A stretch of DNA of 64,000 nucleotides. Source: Phymatolithon calcareum (taxonomy: Eukaryota; Rhodophyta; Florideophyceae; Hapalidiales). Under the pieces are notes generated by a model that was not told the DNA's origin, did no database searches, and saw only the letters and a list, made by a program, of their open reading frames with translations. Shown here one piece after another: positions 1-10,757 of the stretch (the stretch's first letter is position 1; the number at the start of each line of letters is the position of its first letter). Location of the stretch: contig OZ345352.1 in the NCBI GenBank assembly GCA_977006965.1, forward strand, positions 3,286,001-3,350,000, read 5' to 3'. Position numbers and translations under genes: made by a program.

Positions 1-733
1 CTAGAAAGCAGTTCTTATCAGTATCTCCGATGGTTGACACCCAGGACGGTGCCAAGAATGCTTCTGTCGTAGCGCATAGCTTTGGTGGCAGTACCTGTCT
101 CATTCTGGCCATCAGATGTTTTCTTAGGGCGGTGTCGTATACAGCCTTGAGGTCCAGTACTGCTACGCACCTTTGTTGGCCTTTCAATAGTTCCGTGGCT
201 CTTAGGAGTGCGAGTTCTGTGTTTTTCCCTTTTTGGAACCCGAGTAGGAACCAGTGGTTGGAGTATACCTCGCGGAGCATACTGTCTATTGCCGTTTCAA
301 TAACTTTCCTTGCATGACTGAGCAGGGATATTGGTCGAAAATTTTCAGGTTCGTGCTGTGGTCCCTTCTTGTGAGTAGGCACCAATAGGGCCTTCTGCCA
401 CTACATTGGCATGTCTCCGCACCTCCCACAGGCTTCCCATAGGGCTGCAAGAACCACCGCATTCAGAGGTACGTCTAGCTTCAGCATTTCAGATTTGATC
501 TCGTCCACACATGGGGCTTTTCCAGTTGGAGACTTTCGAATGGCTTCTTCGATTGATTCCTTCATTCCTTCGGGACACCGGAATTTCCTGGGGCAAGGTT
601 GCCACTTTTCGGTGCTGTGACAAGTTCTCGAAATGTGTGCTGAGAATAATGCATGGTTCATTGGTTTTCCAGTCATCTTGTTGCGAGCTGTTCTCCCTTT
701 TATCTTTTTCTTCATCCTGGCTAGCTGCTTCAC
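1..733 (-). pseudogene. LINE-A reverse transcriptase, fingers and start of palm (runs off window)
   Basis: From 733 down, the frame gives a basic linker, then SPTGKAPCVDEIKSEMLKLD, the fingers-domain block (consensus PxGKAPGxDGI). After a frame change near 400, the minus strand continues with sequence matching LGFQKGxNTELAxLRA, VLDLxAAYDT and APSWVSTIGD, collinear with the frame at 48765-49129. The YDT block contains the first catalytic Asp region of RT. The FADD block would lie beyond base 1. The change from G to C in KAPCVDE and the broken frame point to decay. Confidence 0.75.
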
Positions 734-897
734 CGCTACTGGACCATCTTTCTCTTCGAGTTCAGAGATTTATTCCCGGTATTGCTCGCTCTTTCGCTGG
801 TTGACTTTGGTTCTCACTTGATACTTGCATTCGTGATATCGATCCCAGTCTTCTGACGATTTGGATAGTCTAGCTCGCTTGTATAGTTTCTTTCGCT

Positions 898-2098
898 TCA
901 GGGCAAGTTTGTCCAGTTCGGCGCTCCAAAACGGCTCTTAGCGCGAGGGAATTCGTTTTTTACCCTCCAAGAGTCACACCAGGCCTTTACCAATTTCTTG
1001 TACCAGTGATGCAGTTGCCGTGACGTGTCGCACTGCTGGAGTCCCGCTATGATTCCGGGCAGTTCCGCACGATACTTCAGACGCACTTTTTCTTGTTTCG
1101 TCTTTTGACGCGTTTTCGAGCCGATATCCACTATCTTCCTGTAGATATCCTCCACTTGCTCCGGAGCGGGGCGTCTATACAGTTCTTGAATAAGTTCATT
1201 CATTTTCTCTTTGATGGTAAATTTCGTTTTGGTGCCCGCCCAGTCCCGTACACTGACTGGTCTCTTGGACTGGCTACCGTCGCGTTCCTGTCGGCTTCTG
1301 AGACGTGTGCATACTGGTCGGTGTTGTGTACTCCCTATCCAGATATTTTCCGGTGAATTTGGAGTGGATGTAATTATTCCTTTCGTGACAAAGAAGTCAA
1401 TATTGCTGCTGTATTTCTTTCTCTGAAATATAAGTCCTTTGCTGCTACGTATAACCCATCCTTTCTCTTCTGCCCACTTTACGACTTGGTTTCCTCTTCT
1501 GTTTGTTTGTCGGTCCCATAACTTGTGTCTTGCGTTCCAGTCGCCGCATATGATGGCTTTCCCTCTTGCGTGCCTGGTGATAAGCTTTAGACATTCTGCC
1601 GTTTCCTGTCGCGTAGACTTTGGTGACATATATACCAACCCGATTTTCAGGCTTCCCAGTTGTGCGATGACGATTTGGTAGTGTATCCTTGCATGTTTGA
1701 ATATAAGCTTGGCTCCACACGCTGTTCGGAACACTAGAGAGACTCCTCCAAAGTTTCTAGCGGACCCATTCCTTCTCCTTGAGTCACTGTGGTATCTAGG
1801 TCCTTCTGCGGTGAATAATGCCGGTCTTGGGGCGTTCATTGTGAACATTTCAGTGCGGTGCTTCCGGCCTCATGTGTGTTTCTGTGAGTCCCATTACGTC
1901 GACTCCATGGTCTTTCACCATTCTTTGTAGGTACTCCGGAGTCTCCGGAGATCGCACTACATTCATCGCTGCGATTCTCCAGTACTTGTTAAATATTATT
2001 TTCCGATGTGGTATCCTCCAAAATTGCGATGGGAGTTTCTGTGCTTGTCTCTTTCTCCGGAACTTCATATGTAGTCGGGGCCTTGTTTTCAGGTTCAT
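898..2098 (-). pseudogene. LINE-A APE-type endonuclease domain
   Basis: The domain opens at about 2040 with the IAAMNVV strand and then DVMGLTETHM, where the Glu is the expected metal ligand. It continues in the 316-codon frame 898-1848 with IVIAQLGSLKIGLVYMSP, ICGDWNARHKLWD, SNIDFF and STQHRPV. These are the standard blocks of exonuclease/endonuclease/phosphatase nucleases that nick target DNA for LINEs. The last block is normally SDHxPV; here the catalytic Asp-His pair reads Gln-His, so the nuclease looks inactive. A stop or frame change at about 1850 separates the first block from the rest. The segment after the nuclease is the basic linker towards RT. Confidence 0.8.
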
Positions 2099-2482
2099 GG
2101 GCCGGATGCTCTAAATTTTCATCATAATAAGTGTGGTGCTCAGTTTCCTGTGTTGCACTGCCAGGGAGCGGTAGCCCTCCTTCATGTCGGTCCTCAATGC
2201 CGCCGATTGTCTCCGTGACGTGTATTGCACTATCTTCGACTTGGTCGTTGGCACCTGGTGGGGTCGTTGCAGAGGCTAGGAACCAGCTGCTAGCTCCATT
2301 TCGTAAACGGGGTGAACAAGGTGCCGACGTGGGCACTGTTCAGCTGTTCGGGCCTTCTAGATTTCGAAGTATTTGAGTCTGCGTTCTGCAGCTCTCTCCA
2401 ATCCTCGGTACCATTCTCTGGCGTACGGTTGTGATGCTGTGGATGGACAGTGTCTTTCCCGCGCCCTTGTCCTGGCTGCATG

Positions 2483-3309
2483 TTATTCCAGGGATTGATT
2501 CGACTCAAATCCTTGTTCTCCCTTCTTCGCACTTTCAAAGACGTTGTACCTGTACATACAAACTAAGCCTGCTTCTTTCAGCAGCTCATCAATACTGTCC
2601 CTTTCTTCGTTTTGGGTCAGGACTTCCATGACTGTGTTTCCGATCAATGATATGTGGTATACTGTCTTAGAACTCAAAAGTTCTCTTACGGCATTCGCAA
2701 TTTCCTCTCGCGGTGCCTTGGGAATTCTTTTGAAATACAGTGCACCTAGTCTCGGTCTCGGGCCTCTTGGTGGCATGAAGTTGCCCACCTTGTTCGTGAA
2801 GAATATTAGCTTCTCTTGTCAGCTTCGCTAATTTGGGTGCGTGGCTTCATTGGACGGTTGGAGGTGCTTGCTATTTTCTCCTCTCTTCTCTTCTGGTCCA
2901 TCTTGCCGCTTGTGGGGTCCTGGACTCTCAGTATGGCTTCCCGATATGGCATTCTCTTGAGTTGTATATCTTCATTATCGTTTTCTTCAGGTCCTGTATG
3001 TTTTTCTCTATCTTGAGGGGGTGCTCCTTCGGTTGATTCTTCCATTGCTCCAGGATCTCCATTTCGGAGCCTCTTGTTCTCCTCTCGGAGTGCTCTCACT
3101 GATGCCTCCAGCATGGCCATCTTTTCTTCTGTTTCTTTCATGCTGATTTCCATTGTCTTCAGCTTCGTCTTCATCTCTTCAACATCTTCGACTGTTTGGA
3201 ATTGTTTAGCCTCCTTTTGCTTATCTCTGTGTACCAATGCCAATAATGGTGCCAGCGTATCCTCTGTGGCTGGGAGTTTACTCTGCAGCTCTTCCACTTT
3301 GGTCTCCAT
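2483..3309 (-). pseudogene. LINE-A ORF1, coiled coil and C-terminal domain
   Basis: Two frames (2806-3309 and 2483-2788) form the rest of ORF1. The first has a long heptad-rich stretch of Glu, Lys, Met and Leu (about residues 25-85) followed by a charged linker. The second begins after a frame change and contains ALYFKRIPKAPREEIANAVR followed by an IS-L-IGNTVMEVL segment. This resembles the alpha/beta C-terminal domain seen in ORF1 proteins of some non-LTR elements. A trimerising coiled coil followed by an RNA-binding domain is the usual ORF1 plan. The stop between the two frames marks it as inactive. Confidence 0.5.
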
Positions 3310-3351
3310 GTTCGTGAATACGTCAGCTGTTATGTAACGATTGACATCTTT

Positions 3352-3846
3352 CTATGACCCACTCTTTTTCAGTGCCGTAGCTCGGGTATTAGCTACTACA
3401 GTGGAAGATGGAGCTCCTTCGGTCTTTTCTGCTATTCTTGTGTCTTTTTCTGTTTGAACAGCTTTTGATTGGTCTCCGCCTGTAGCTCTAGGGATGATGT
3501 TGTGAACAAATTCACTAGCATCCGGTCCCTCTTTGCCGAAGGGACATTCTCGGCACGTCAGTGCAAGGGGAAAGCGTGCACTTCCTTCTGTCAATTTCAG
3601 CGTTACTTTCTTGCCACAGCCTCCACACTCCGCCACATTACGGATTCTCACAAATTTTTGCCTAATGAGGTTCTCTTTTACCGTACTGGTTAAAGTCCCC
3701 GTTTGCTTTGCTTTTCTCGATCTCGACTGGGATTTGTTATTGAATTCTCTCTTGTTCTCGCCGTCTTTGCTCGCGTCGGACACGCCTTTCGCCTGTGCAC
3801 GCGTAACTGCCCCGGTGGGCCGTTTTTCCTGCGCGGGCTTTTTCAA
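3352..3846 (-). pseudogene. LINE-A ORF1, N-terminal part (basic, zinc-ribbon-like cysteines)
   Basis: This 164-codon frame is rich in Lys, Arg, Ser and Thr for its first half. It then carries CGGC and CREC pairs about 30 residues apart (near residues 75 and 107), suggesting a small zinc-binding fold. ORF1 products of non-LTR elements bind RNA and act as chaperones during target-primed reverse transcription. The frame stops at 3352 and ORF1 sequence continues downstream from 3309 in another segment, so it is probably a broken piece of one longer ORF1. The assignment rests on position directly upstream of the coiled coil and endonuclease; I do not recognise the fold itself. Confidence 0.5.
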
Positions 3847-3890
3847 AAAAGTTTTTTTGCTTTTAACACCCTCGTACTGCTACAATTGAG

Positions 3891-4280
3891 GTTTATTGGG
3901 ACACAGTAAAATAATTCTTTTGCAAGGCCCACGCGCATCGAAACACGTCATAGAGTATTTCCTGTCCTTCGCCATGTGTATGCGCTCGTACTGAACAAGT
4001 TTGGAGTAAGTTCGCACAGGGTACGCGAAGCTACAAGCAAAGCCGCGATTTTCGTGTCCAAATATGCCTTTTCGTTCAGATGATGTAGACAGTTAGCCGC
4101 TGGGCGTTCGGATATTATTTCAAGGTGGATGTCTTATTAATCACAGTACCTGGACCAATTTTTTTCTTTTTCAGAAAATCGGCTGGAAAAAAAAGATACG
4201 GGCAGTTCTACATCGAGCAAAACATTCGAATTTGGCCCCTAAACTGCCTGCGTGTCCTTTGCGGTTCATCTTAGTACCAA
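3891..4280. other. No gene seen between LINE-A and the 4281 ORF
   Basis: I see no open frame of interest, no repeat shared with the rest of the window and no TIR here. It may contain the LINE-A 5' UTR or flanking DNA. Confidence 0.4.
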
Positions 4281-4736
4281 ATGAGCTACGATTTGACTAT
4301 AAGTCATTGCGGCCTGAATGGGAAATGCGTTTTCATGATGAGAGGAGCTTTGGCAGACCACGAGAAAGCCATGTATGCTCTTAGTGCCTTCAAAACAGAG
4401 CATTCACGATCAGTCGCCATGCAGATAGGAATGTATATCATGAAGGCAGTCGCAGATGGAGGAATGGGAGGATCAATTGAGGACTTTGTTTTGCTCTTGA
4501 CACTTCTCAACCCAGAAAAACTAGAGTCATATCATGGACCAGAGGAATACGTATCGCAGAAGGTGGTCCGGAGAGAGAGCTCCATGAATTCGATTGGAAG
4601 GTACAGTTCTGATGTGCACCGCCGTCATTGGCGGTACATACTAGCTAGTCGCATTGGTTATGCTCGCCGTGTAGATGAAGGATCGCGCAACGGGATATCA
4701 CCGGAGATCAATAGTGCTCTACGAGCGTACAACTAG
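4281..4736 (+). CDS. Unrecognised 151-residue protein
   Basis: This frame starts MSYDLTISHCGLNGKCVF and ends with a stop at 4734-4736. Its composition looks protein-like: mixed hydrophobic and charged residues, with a probable helical middle (residues 35-85, including GGMGGSIEDFVLLLTLL) and a basic C-terminal part containing RRHWRYILASRIGYARR. I see no signal peptide, membrane segment or catalytic motif that I recognise. The ATG has no strong promoter element visible upstream. It lies between repeat relics, so it could be a small host gene, an exon or an unknown mobile-element fragment. I give no function. Confidence 0.35.
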   Translation: MSYDLTISHCGLNGKCVFMMRGALADHEKAMYALSAFKTEHSRSVAMQIGMYIMKAVADGGMGGSIEDFVLLLTLLNPEKLESYHGPEEYVSQKVVRRESSMNSIGRYSSDVHRRHWRYILASRIGYARRVDEGSRNGISPEINSALRAYN

Positions 4737-4842
4737 CAAGATTCCAACTTCCATGAGTCTTAGATAGTGGACAATGCGATACTGCGCACTTTTGACAAAT
4801 CAGAGAGAGAAAAACGTCCATAGTCTGGGTCTTTATTGGTGT

Positions 4843-5133
4843 CTAGTGCCTTTCCTCCACGGCATGTAGGCTATAGCGGCTTCTAAAATCCCCGAAACAT
4901 AAAGGTGCCCTACAATCAGGGCATGCGACCCGCTCACACCTGCACAACGAAGGAGCGCGGGGGCCCTTCAGAGCTATCCATCTTTGTGCTTCCCTTGCAG
5001 CGGACGTCCAATCCGAGAACTTTATTTTGTCAAAATGTATGCGCTCTCTGTGATTCTGATGGTAAAGCTTCTGAACTGCTTCCTTCCTGTGTACGTCACT
5101 CTCTACATTATAGATCCAACAAAACTCACTCAT
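4843..5133 (-). pseudogene. Cysteine-rich C-terminus, possibly of a piggyBac-like transposase
   Basis: The 96-codon frame ends in CRCERVACPDCRAPLCFGDF followed shortly by a Tyr-Ser-Leu-His. The spacing C-x-C, C-x2-C, x-L-C and a terminal His resembles the zinc-binding tail that closes many piggyBac-type (DDE_Tnp_1_7) transposases. The upstream part (residues 1-60) is unremarkable and no catalytic Asp block is found further upstream on this strand. It is at best a fragment. An unrelated small Cys-rich protein is equally possible. Confidence 0.3.
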
Positions 5134-5644
5134 GCTCTGAAAAGCTGCAGATATAACATTCCTAAGACCCTAATGATACGACGAACGTAGATTAAAATGA
5201 TGCTGGGGCTCAATAACAGCGGTCAATACTCCGAAAGGTGGATTTTAAGACCCGAAATGGACTATCATTGAATTATTTTAACAATAAAATCTGAAAGAAG
5301 TATTCAAAAAATAAGAATGACCCAAACAGGACAGATTTGTCCAGAAATGGATGTGCAGTACGAGAGGGTTAAAATCCGCCGGAGACTGTGGGTGGCTCGC
5401 CCGCTGGCTTGATCGCCTGTTTCTTGCAATCTGCCAAGAGAGAGTCGTGTCCTTTCCCTGTTCGTCGTCTCCCGGGGCATGATTCGAATCCATGGATGGC
5501 CTCATTTTGTCCATAGCACCCCCCGGCTGGGTTTCCCTTGAGGGGGAGGCTTGTCGTTTGTGTTGCGCTACTCGAGATGTCTTCATCAGAGACGTACTGT
5601 AATGCGGGGCAGATTGAAATTGAAGGGTCGAAAAAAAAACCGAT
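5134..5644. other. No supported gene
   Basis: A minus-strand frame at 5278-5586 is open, but its sequence is low in character and looks like untranslated DNA. I see nothing else. Confidence 0.4.
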
Positions 5645-5657
5645 GTTTATTAATCAG

Positions 5658-5830
5658 AAGAAGAAGAAAGGTAGATTTTTATTTAAAAGTTACCAACGCA
5701 TCTGCTGACGCTCGGGGCAACTTTCCTAAGGCCAAGGGGTTTTGGCTAGATTCTGTCCTGAAGGGGTTTTCTTTTCTTGTTGGTGTGACACGACTCAGTG
5801 GACTACAAAAACCCACCTCTGGTCTCCTTT
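5658..5830 (-). mobile_element. R1 retroposon copy, 173 bp, with TSD
   Basis: The 13-bp direct repeats at 5645-5657 (GTTTATTAATCAG) and 5831-5843 (one mismatch) bracket this copy. In the minus-strand sense it ends with the R1 3' block: CGTCAGCAGATGCGTTGGTA, then AAATAAAAATCTACC and a (TTC)n run. It is 5'-truncated compared with the copies at 25942 and 39862. Confidence 0.8.
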
Positions 5831-5877
5831 GTTTATTGATCAGAGAAATAAAATAGGGCAAGCACGGGGTCAGTGAC

Positions 5878-6317
5878 AAGAAGGCACGAGGCTCGAAGCA
5901 AGAAGAAAGAGGAAAATACCGTACGACAAACAGGATGAGATCCCGGCCATCCTCAGCTTTGCAAAGGTGAAACATTGACAACTGGCCATGACATACGCAG
6001 GCGGAAGGTTCCCTCAAGTGATCACGACCCTAATATCGAATGCATTCGGAACGGTAGCAAAGCGCCACATGGAGGCCATACGTATGAACCTAACAAAGTA
6101 TGAACTGGACTCCGGAGAAATGATAAGAACGGGAAAGGCATTAGACTCCATACTACTCTACAGCGTCACCATAATTGACAATATGGAGAACGACGAGTCC
6201 CTGTATTAGGGACGATGCGATATACTAGAATGAACAAGTTACGAAAAGCTGCTCACATACAGTCATAGGAGTGCTAATGAGGGCTTTCAAATAAACAATT
6301 AAACAGTTGCAAAAAAA
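5878..6317 (+). mobile_element. LINE-B, 440-bp 5'-truncated copy with 12-bp TSD
   Basis: Exact repeats GGGGTCAGTGAC at 5866-5877 and 6318-6329 flank the element. It encodes the C-terminus of a LINE ORF2: a KRKIPYDK block, PAILSFAKVKH, then a stop, then QLAMTYAGGRFPQV and a Glu/Lys-rich helix ending NMENDESLY at 6209. The in-frame stop and short length make it non-functional. The 3' UTR (6210-6310) contains AGGGCTTTCAAATAAAC and ends in a short A run. The same 3' end recurs at 14854-14997 (minus) and a diverged one at 22931-23515. Confidence 0.88.
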
Positions 6318-6461
6318 GGGGTCAGTGACGAATTGGAGTGAATCTGAAGATTTACTCCATTTCGTCAACGAAGCCATGCGATATCTTCCTCCAAGGGGTC
6401 CGGGTGACTCAATAAAGTGAAACTAAATACGCAGAAATCTCGCTTTGTGCTCTTTAGGACT

Positions 6462-8444
6462 TTTTTAAAATTTTGGAGTTTATAAAACGCCCTCAGCAAC
6501 ACTTATGAGACTGTAAGGGAGATGCGTTTCAGTTGTTACTTCACTTTTAGCTCGTTCACTATGGTCGGATGCGCGCAGTCCGATTTCAGTTTAGATTCGC
6601 TATCCTAGCTGCGAAAACCCTCCTCCTAGAAAGTTCGAGGGAAAATCTTAGAGTTCACTTCTCCGGTTTCATAGCTGGTTCAGAACCTTATCTTTCCGGC
6701 TAGTGCTCCATTCGAGGTCGTCGTAGAATACGATTGTGAAGAAAAATACTTGATCGAGCGCTTTCTCAGTCACCTTAGGCTCCTCTTCAGTTAGGCAGTA
6801 TCTTCCAAGGTACTCCTTGAGATCGTTCATAAGAGCTGGTACGGTATCCCCGAATTTATTCGAGAAGTGTGGTACTCTTCGGGGGGAAACGCCCGAATGC
6901 CCATTTCACTGCCAATTGGCGGTGTCTTGCTCTCGGAAGTCGGATGATCACCGGAGAGAACCCGGGAAGATCGTAAGGAATTTTTCTGACGGACTCCAAG
7001 AGGTCTCCTTCGTCTTTGAAGAGCAAGTCCTTTAGTGATTTCGCTGAAACTACTTGCTCGAGATAGGGCAGTGCTGTGTCAAAATGGTCATGTGTTATCA
7101 TTGCCGAAATATCTCGACTCACCCATTGTAATTCCTCAAAGTCCCTTTCTTCCCTTGGGTAGGCCAATAGGCTCCGTTTTCTATTTCTGGCTCGCTCCAG
7201 AATTCGGAGCGCTAAACCAAGTCTCCCGTTTTCTGCATTTTGTATACAGCAAAGAAGGCGAAGCCTGGCAGTTCGGTTTTTTTGCGACTGGGCCAAACAC
7301 CTGTGTGAAAAATGTCTTCTCCACATCTGTAATAGCTGTCTGTACTCTTGGCGTCCATGGTGTCAGGTGCATGGCGTACTCCCACCTTGGTTGTATCAAC
7401 GCTTTGTGTGTCTTGACTACTTTCAAGGGGCTAAGACCCGTAATGAGCGACCGAAAGACCTAAGTTGATACACAGCGATCTTAGCATGTCTGACACGCTC
7501 CAGCATTTTTGTGTCTGTAATTCCCTGGTCGCTTAGTAAGAAGCCAAGGTAAGAGACTTCATTGAGCTTTGTCAGCTGTTGTCCTGCAAGCTTGAAGATG
7601 GAAGAGCTTGTGTCCGCCGAGAGAAGAACTTCACTCTTCCCTACTTTCGTTTTCCAAGTCATCTGCTTGTCTCTGGCCCATTTCGACGAGATATTTAACA
7701 GTCTCTGTAGTCCATATGGTAACTTTGCCGTTAGGAGCACGTCGTCCGCAAATAGAACTGCGGCGACATCGGCGATTTCCCTTGGGATTTGGCTTATGCT
7801 TTCTGCGAACTCGTCCATGAACAGATTATGCAAACTGGGACTCAGAGGAGACCCCTGAGGTACTCCCCTGTCAATTTGGAACCACCTTTGTTGAGGGTCC
7901 CCAACCGCGGATACCCACGATAGCGTCAGGAATGCCTCGATCATAAGACAAAGGTCTTGCGTTAGGATCGCTCTCATTCGCTTCTGTAGGTACTGTGTTG
8001 GAACTGTATCTTACACTGCAGTCAGGTCCCATGCCGAAATGCAACGTTGTTTTCTTTTCTGCAGCTCCAGTGCCCTCAGGATTGCGAGCTCCGTACTATT
8101 ACCTTTTTGGAACCCTAGCTGAAAGCTGTGATTCCTATAATTTTGGCGGAGTAAAGTATCTTTTGCAGACTCGAAGACCTTGCGAACTTGGCTCAACAAA
8201 GATATAGGTAGCTCAAATATGAGGTCTGATACTCTATCCAAATCCACTTTCAGCATTTCCGTCTTCACACCGTCCAGCCCTGGAGCCTTTTTTGTCGGCA
8301 CTTTGAGGGCTGCATTTCTGATACGGTCGCGCATATGAGCAGGACAGGCAAAGTATGAAGGTCTTGGACGCCATCTCCCAACATCTCGGCATTGCTCTTT
8401 AGGACTGCAATGTGTAACCTTTAATTGCAGCATGGGGGATACAT
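6462..8444 (-). mobile_element. LINE-A copy 2, 5'-truncated
   Basis: The element starts on its 3' side with an A-run complement and the LINE-A tail (ACGCCCTCAG...ACTGTAAGGGAGATGCG in plus orientation, about 6476-6530). Minus-strand ORF2 sequence follows up to about 8440, where a LINE-D 3' end adjoins. The layout is collinear with the copy at 47549-49182 but more decayed. The limit at 8444 is inferred from where LINE-D tail sequence begins. Confidence 0.85.
6700..8440 (-). pseudogene. LINE-A ORF2 remnant (RT and C-terminal domain)
   Basis: Three to four frames cover the reading. 8011-8440 has KVPTKKAPGLDGVKTEMLK (fingers) and then jumps directly to LISLLSQVRKVFESAKD-type sequence, missing the usual 60-70 residue stretch between these blocks. 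7423-7977 has IDRGVPQGSPLSPSLHNLF and AAVLFADDVLLTAK, with both catalytic Asp residues of FADD intact. 7181-7426 and 6856-7326 hold the thumb and the KWAFGRFPP C-terminal block. At least two frameshifts and the internal deletion make it inactive. It encodes no RNase H. Confidence 0.85.
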
Positions 8445-8472
8445 GTTGATTTATTTTAAAAGCACCCAAGAC

Positions 8473-9117
8473 CAGGGATTGTCTCGGACGGATGAAACCA
8501 GTCATCCGTCGCTCCGGAGGCTAATTCTAGCCCTTACTGGATAATTTATTCGAAATATTTCGGATTACTGACCTGCGATCGGATTAGCTCTTCTAGAAGC
8601 AGATCACATCGTGGATTAGAAATGCTTAATCCGATGCATAACCGATTGGATTGAACTCTATGTATCTTTCAACTGGATGTGCTCCGGATTCGAAACTTAT
8701 TTTTGAACCGGATTGAAACCGGATTGAACACTTAATTCCTTACAGCTAATTTTATGTTGATTCATGACACAAAATACTATTTTATAAAGCCATTTTCCCT
8801 AAAACATGGAATTAGCGCACATTTAGGCACAAAAATACTCTCATGAGAATTTCTGTGTTGTTTGAGTCTTCGTACAGAGAAATTAGATCTGGAGATCAGT
8901 GGTGTAAATTTTTAAAATTCAATTTTGATTCGGATCACGGATCAGATTCTGAGTTGTGGAGCGGATCACGGACGGATTGCGAATCAAATGCGAATGTTTG
9001 TTTAGTGATTTGGATAATTTCTGATAAAATATTAGGAGATTTGATTGGATAACGGATTGGGGAAAAGAGCCACTTGGCGGACTGGAGTCATCCGCTATCC
9101 GTCCGAGACAAACGCTG
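8473..9117. mobile_element. hAT-type MITE, 645 bp, 8-bp TSD
   Basis: Perfect 8-bp repeats CCCAAGAC at 8465-8472 and 9118-9125 flank the element. Its ends are inverted: left CAGGGATTGTCTCGGACGGA, right (complement) CAGCGTTTGTCTCGGACGGA. A CAGNG terminus with an 8-bp TSD is the hAT signature. The interior is AT-leaning with many GGATT/GATCCG motifs and has no credible transposase frame, so it must depend on an enzyme from elsewhere. Confidence 0.9.
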
Positions 9118-9158
9118 CCCAAGACCCCACTGCGAGTAACGGCGCAGCTTCTCAATTA

Positions 9159-9410
9159 TTCTTCACTATCTTTTTTTACGATGACATGGAATAGACAAGG
9201 CGTCAGTTGAAGAAATCTGATCAGTGGACCCCAAGCTTATCCCTCCCTTTTTACGGGAGAGGGTTTTTGCAGCTGGGGCTACGACGTTTAACCCGGGTTA
9301 CAAGTATTTGAATAGATGTTTGAAGCTGCAAAGTAGCTGCTGAAACGTATCTCCCTTGCAGTCTCATGAGTGCTACTGAGGGCGTTTAATAAATTCCAAA
9401 TTCAAAAAAA
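9159..9410 (+). mobile_element. LINE-A fragment, 252 bp, with 13-bp TSD
   Basis: Exact repeats AGCTTCTCAATTA at 9146-9158 and 9411-9423 flank this 5'-truncated copy. It begins just before the ORF2 stop (ACGATGACATGGAATAG, matching the DDME stop of the 47798 frame). It carries the 3' UTR, including CTCCCTTGCAGTCTCATGAG and GAGGGCGTTTAATAAA, and ends in an A run. Confidence 0.9.
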
Positions 9411-9680
9411 AGCTTCTCAATTACTTCTAACTTACCGCATTCCATTTTCCTAACATTTCCTTGATTCGAGTTTCTCTCCGTATGAGAGTTCGTGTTAGTC
9501 ATTTGCATTCATATTCAGTCTCTTTGTCCATCATCTTAGACCCGAGTATGCGCTGGAGTCCAATAAACTCAATTTCAGCACCGGGTTCGAAATACTCACC
9601 GAGGATTGATTTCCTCCACAACGGAACTCTGTCAAAAATCAGTCTTAGGCACCTTAGCCTTGCCGTCCTGTCCCTTATTT

Positions 9681-10757
9681 TTCTGATCCCTCTGTACAAA
9701 AAAGGCCCATCCCATGTTGCAGCGAACTGCAGACCTATATCGCTATTAAGTTAAGCCAGGAGAATCATCGATTCCGCACTCAGCTCATACATAAGGGAAC
9801 ACTACCACATTAATACAAGAGCATCTATATTGAGACACTTCGTGCAAAATGTGCCATGAAAGATGGACATCCTTTTGTCGCGGTTGTTGAAGTCTCTGCG
9901 CATACGACAGGGTGCCACGAGACATGCTCATGAAAAGATTCAAGCAGAAGCTACCAGACGAAATAACAAGGATGGTGGCATATCTTCTGAAACCCTCGTG
10001 GGTTACGTCAGGAGGCGATGATACAAGAACATGGTACATTATCGATCGAGGAGTACCTCAAGGGTCCCCACTGAGCCCGCGCCTGTACAATATCTTCATG
10101 GATACATTCGCAGAAGCGGTCTCCAAGGTCCCCAGCGACGTCTCTGATAATCCAGTGCAACTTTTCGCTGACGATAACCAGCTGCAATCTAAGGATGGAG
10201 AAGGAATGCAGAAGTTGCTTGATATAGCAACGACCTGGGCGAAGGAAAATGGTATGAGCTGGAACACAAAGCCAGGAAAGAGCGAGATCCTTAAATACAA
10301 GGGACTTCCGAAACACAACTTCCACATTGCGGGTTGAGTTCCTCATCAAGGATGGAGGCTCTCGTATCTCGGGATAATCATGAACCACAAAGGCGTAACA
10401 GACGACATGGCGTTATCAAGAGTACGAAATGCAGTGGGGTGCATACACAAACTGCGGGATATTGGAGTCAATGTTCGAGGCTTTCAGCCTGTGACATGCA
10501 TTAGAATCTTCAAGTCGCTTATTTTGCCAAAGTGAGAGTATGCACTCCACGTGACGCCACCGACAAAGCGATTACAATCAGCAATCGAATGTGCAGAAGG
10601 TTTATTCTTCAAGAATGTTTTTGGGACATATGCAAAGCACCGCCATGGTAGAATGCGAGTTCTGTGCCGTCTAGAACCACCAGCCATGAGGAGAAGACAC
10701 CAAGCAGAAAGGTTTTCCGCGAGTCTAGTGAGACTAAAGAAGCGCCTCCATGAGAAC
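9681..10757 (+). mobile_element. LINE-D fragment, plus orientation, RT core and thumb
   Basis: Starting at about 9682 the plus strand reads LIPLYKKG and CRPISLLS (stop). After degenerate sequence follows the 9912-10337 frame with LLKPSWVTSGGDDTRTWYII, RGVPQGSPLSPRLYNIFMDT and VQLFADDNQLQSKD. After stops it continues through MNHKGVTDDMALSRVRNAVG and VFGTYAKHRHGRMRVLCRLE to about 10757. The catalytic block reads FADDN, keeping both Asp residues. Multiple stops show decay. Neither end shows a TSD; the left end abuts the oppositely oriented LINE-D copy 1. Confidence 0.8.

Larger units (their letters stand above)
1..3890 (-). mobile_element. LINE-A copy 1: non-LTR retrotransposon with ORF1, endonuclease and RT, cut by window edge
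   Basis: Read on the minus strand, this stretch gives in order a basic Cys-containing ORF1 start, a coiled coil, an ORF1 C-terminal domain, an APE-type endonuclease and the fingers and palm of a reverse transcriptase, which runs off the window at base 1. It is the only copy here that keeps ORF1 and the endonuclease. The RT portion closely matches the open RT frame at 47798-49129. Several frame changes break it, so it is dead. The upstream limit near 3890 is a guess, because I see no TSD and the other end is missing. Confidence 0.85.
8445..9680 (-). mobile_element. LINE-D copy 1, interrupted by a hAT MITE and a LINE-A fragment
   Basis: At 8445-8472 and again from 9118 the plus strand shows the LINE-D tail (GATTTATTTTAAAAGC then GAGTAACGGCGCAGCT), split by the MITE at 8473-9117. 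A LINE-A fragment (9159-9410) splits it again. The rest (9424-9680) encodes on the minus strand the LINE-D C-terminal block RTARLRCLRLIFDRVPLWRK and a following segment ending ETEYECK, matching 60082-60927 and 63204-63635. The removed insertions leave a continuous LINE-D 3' end, which proves the order of events. Confidence 0.8.
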
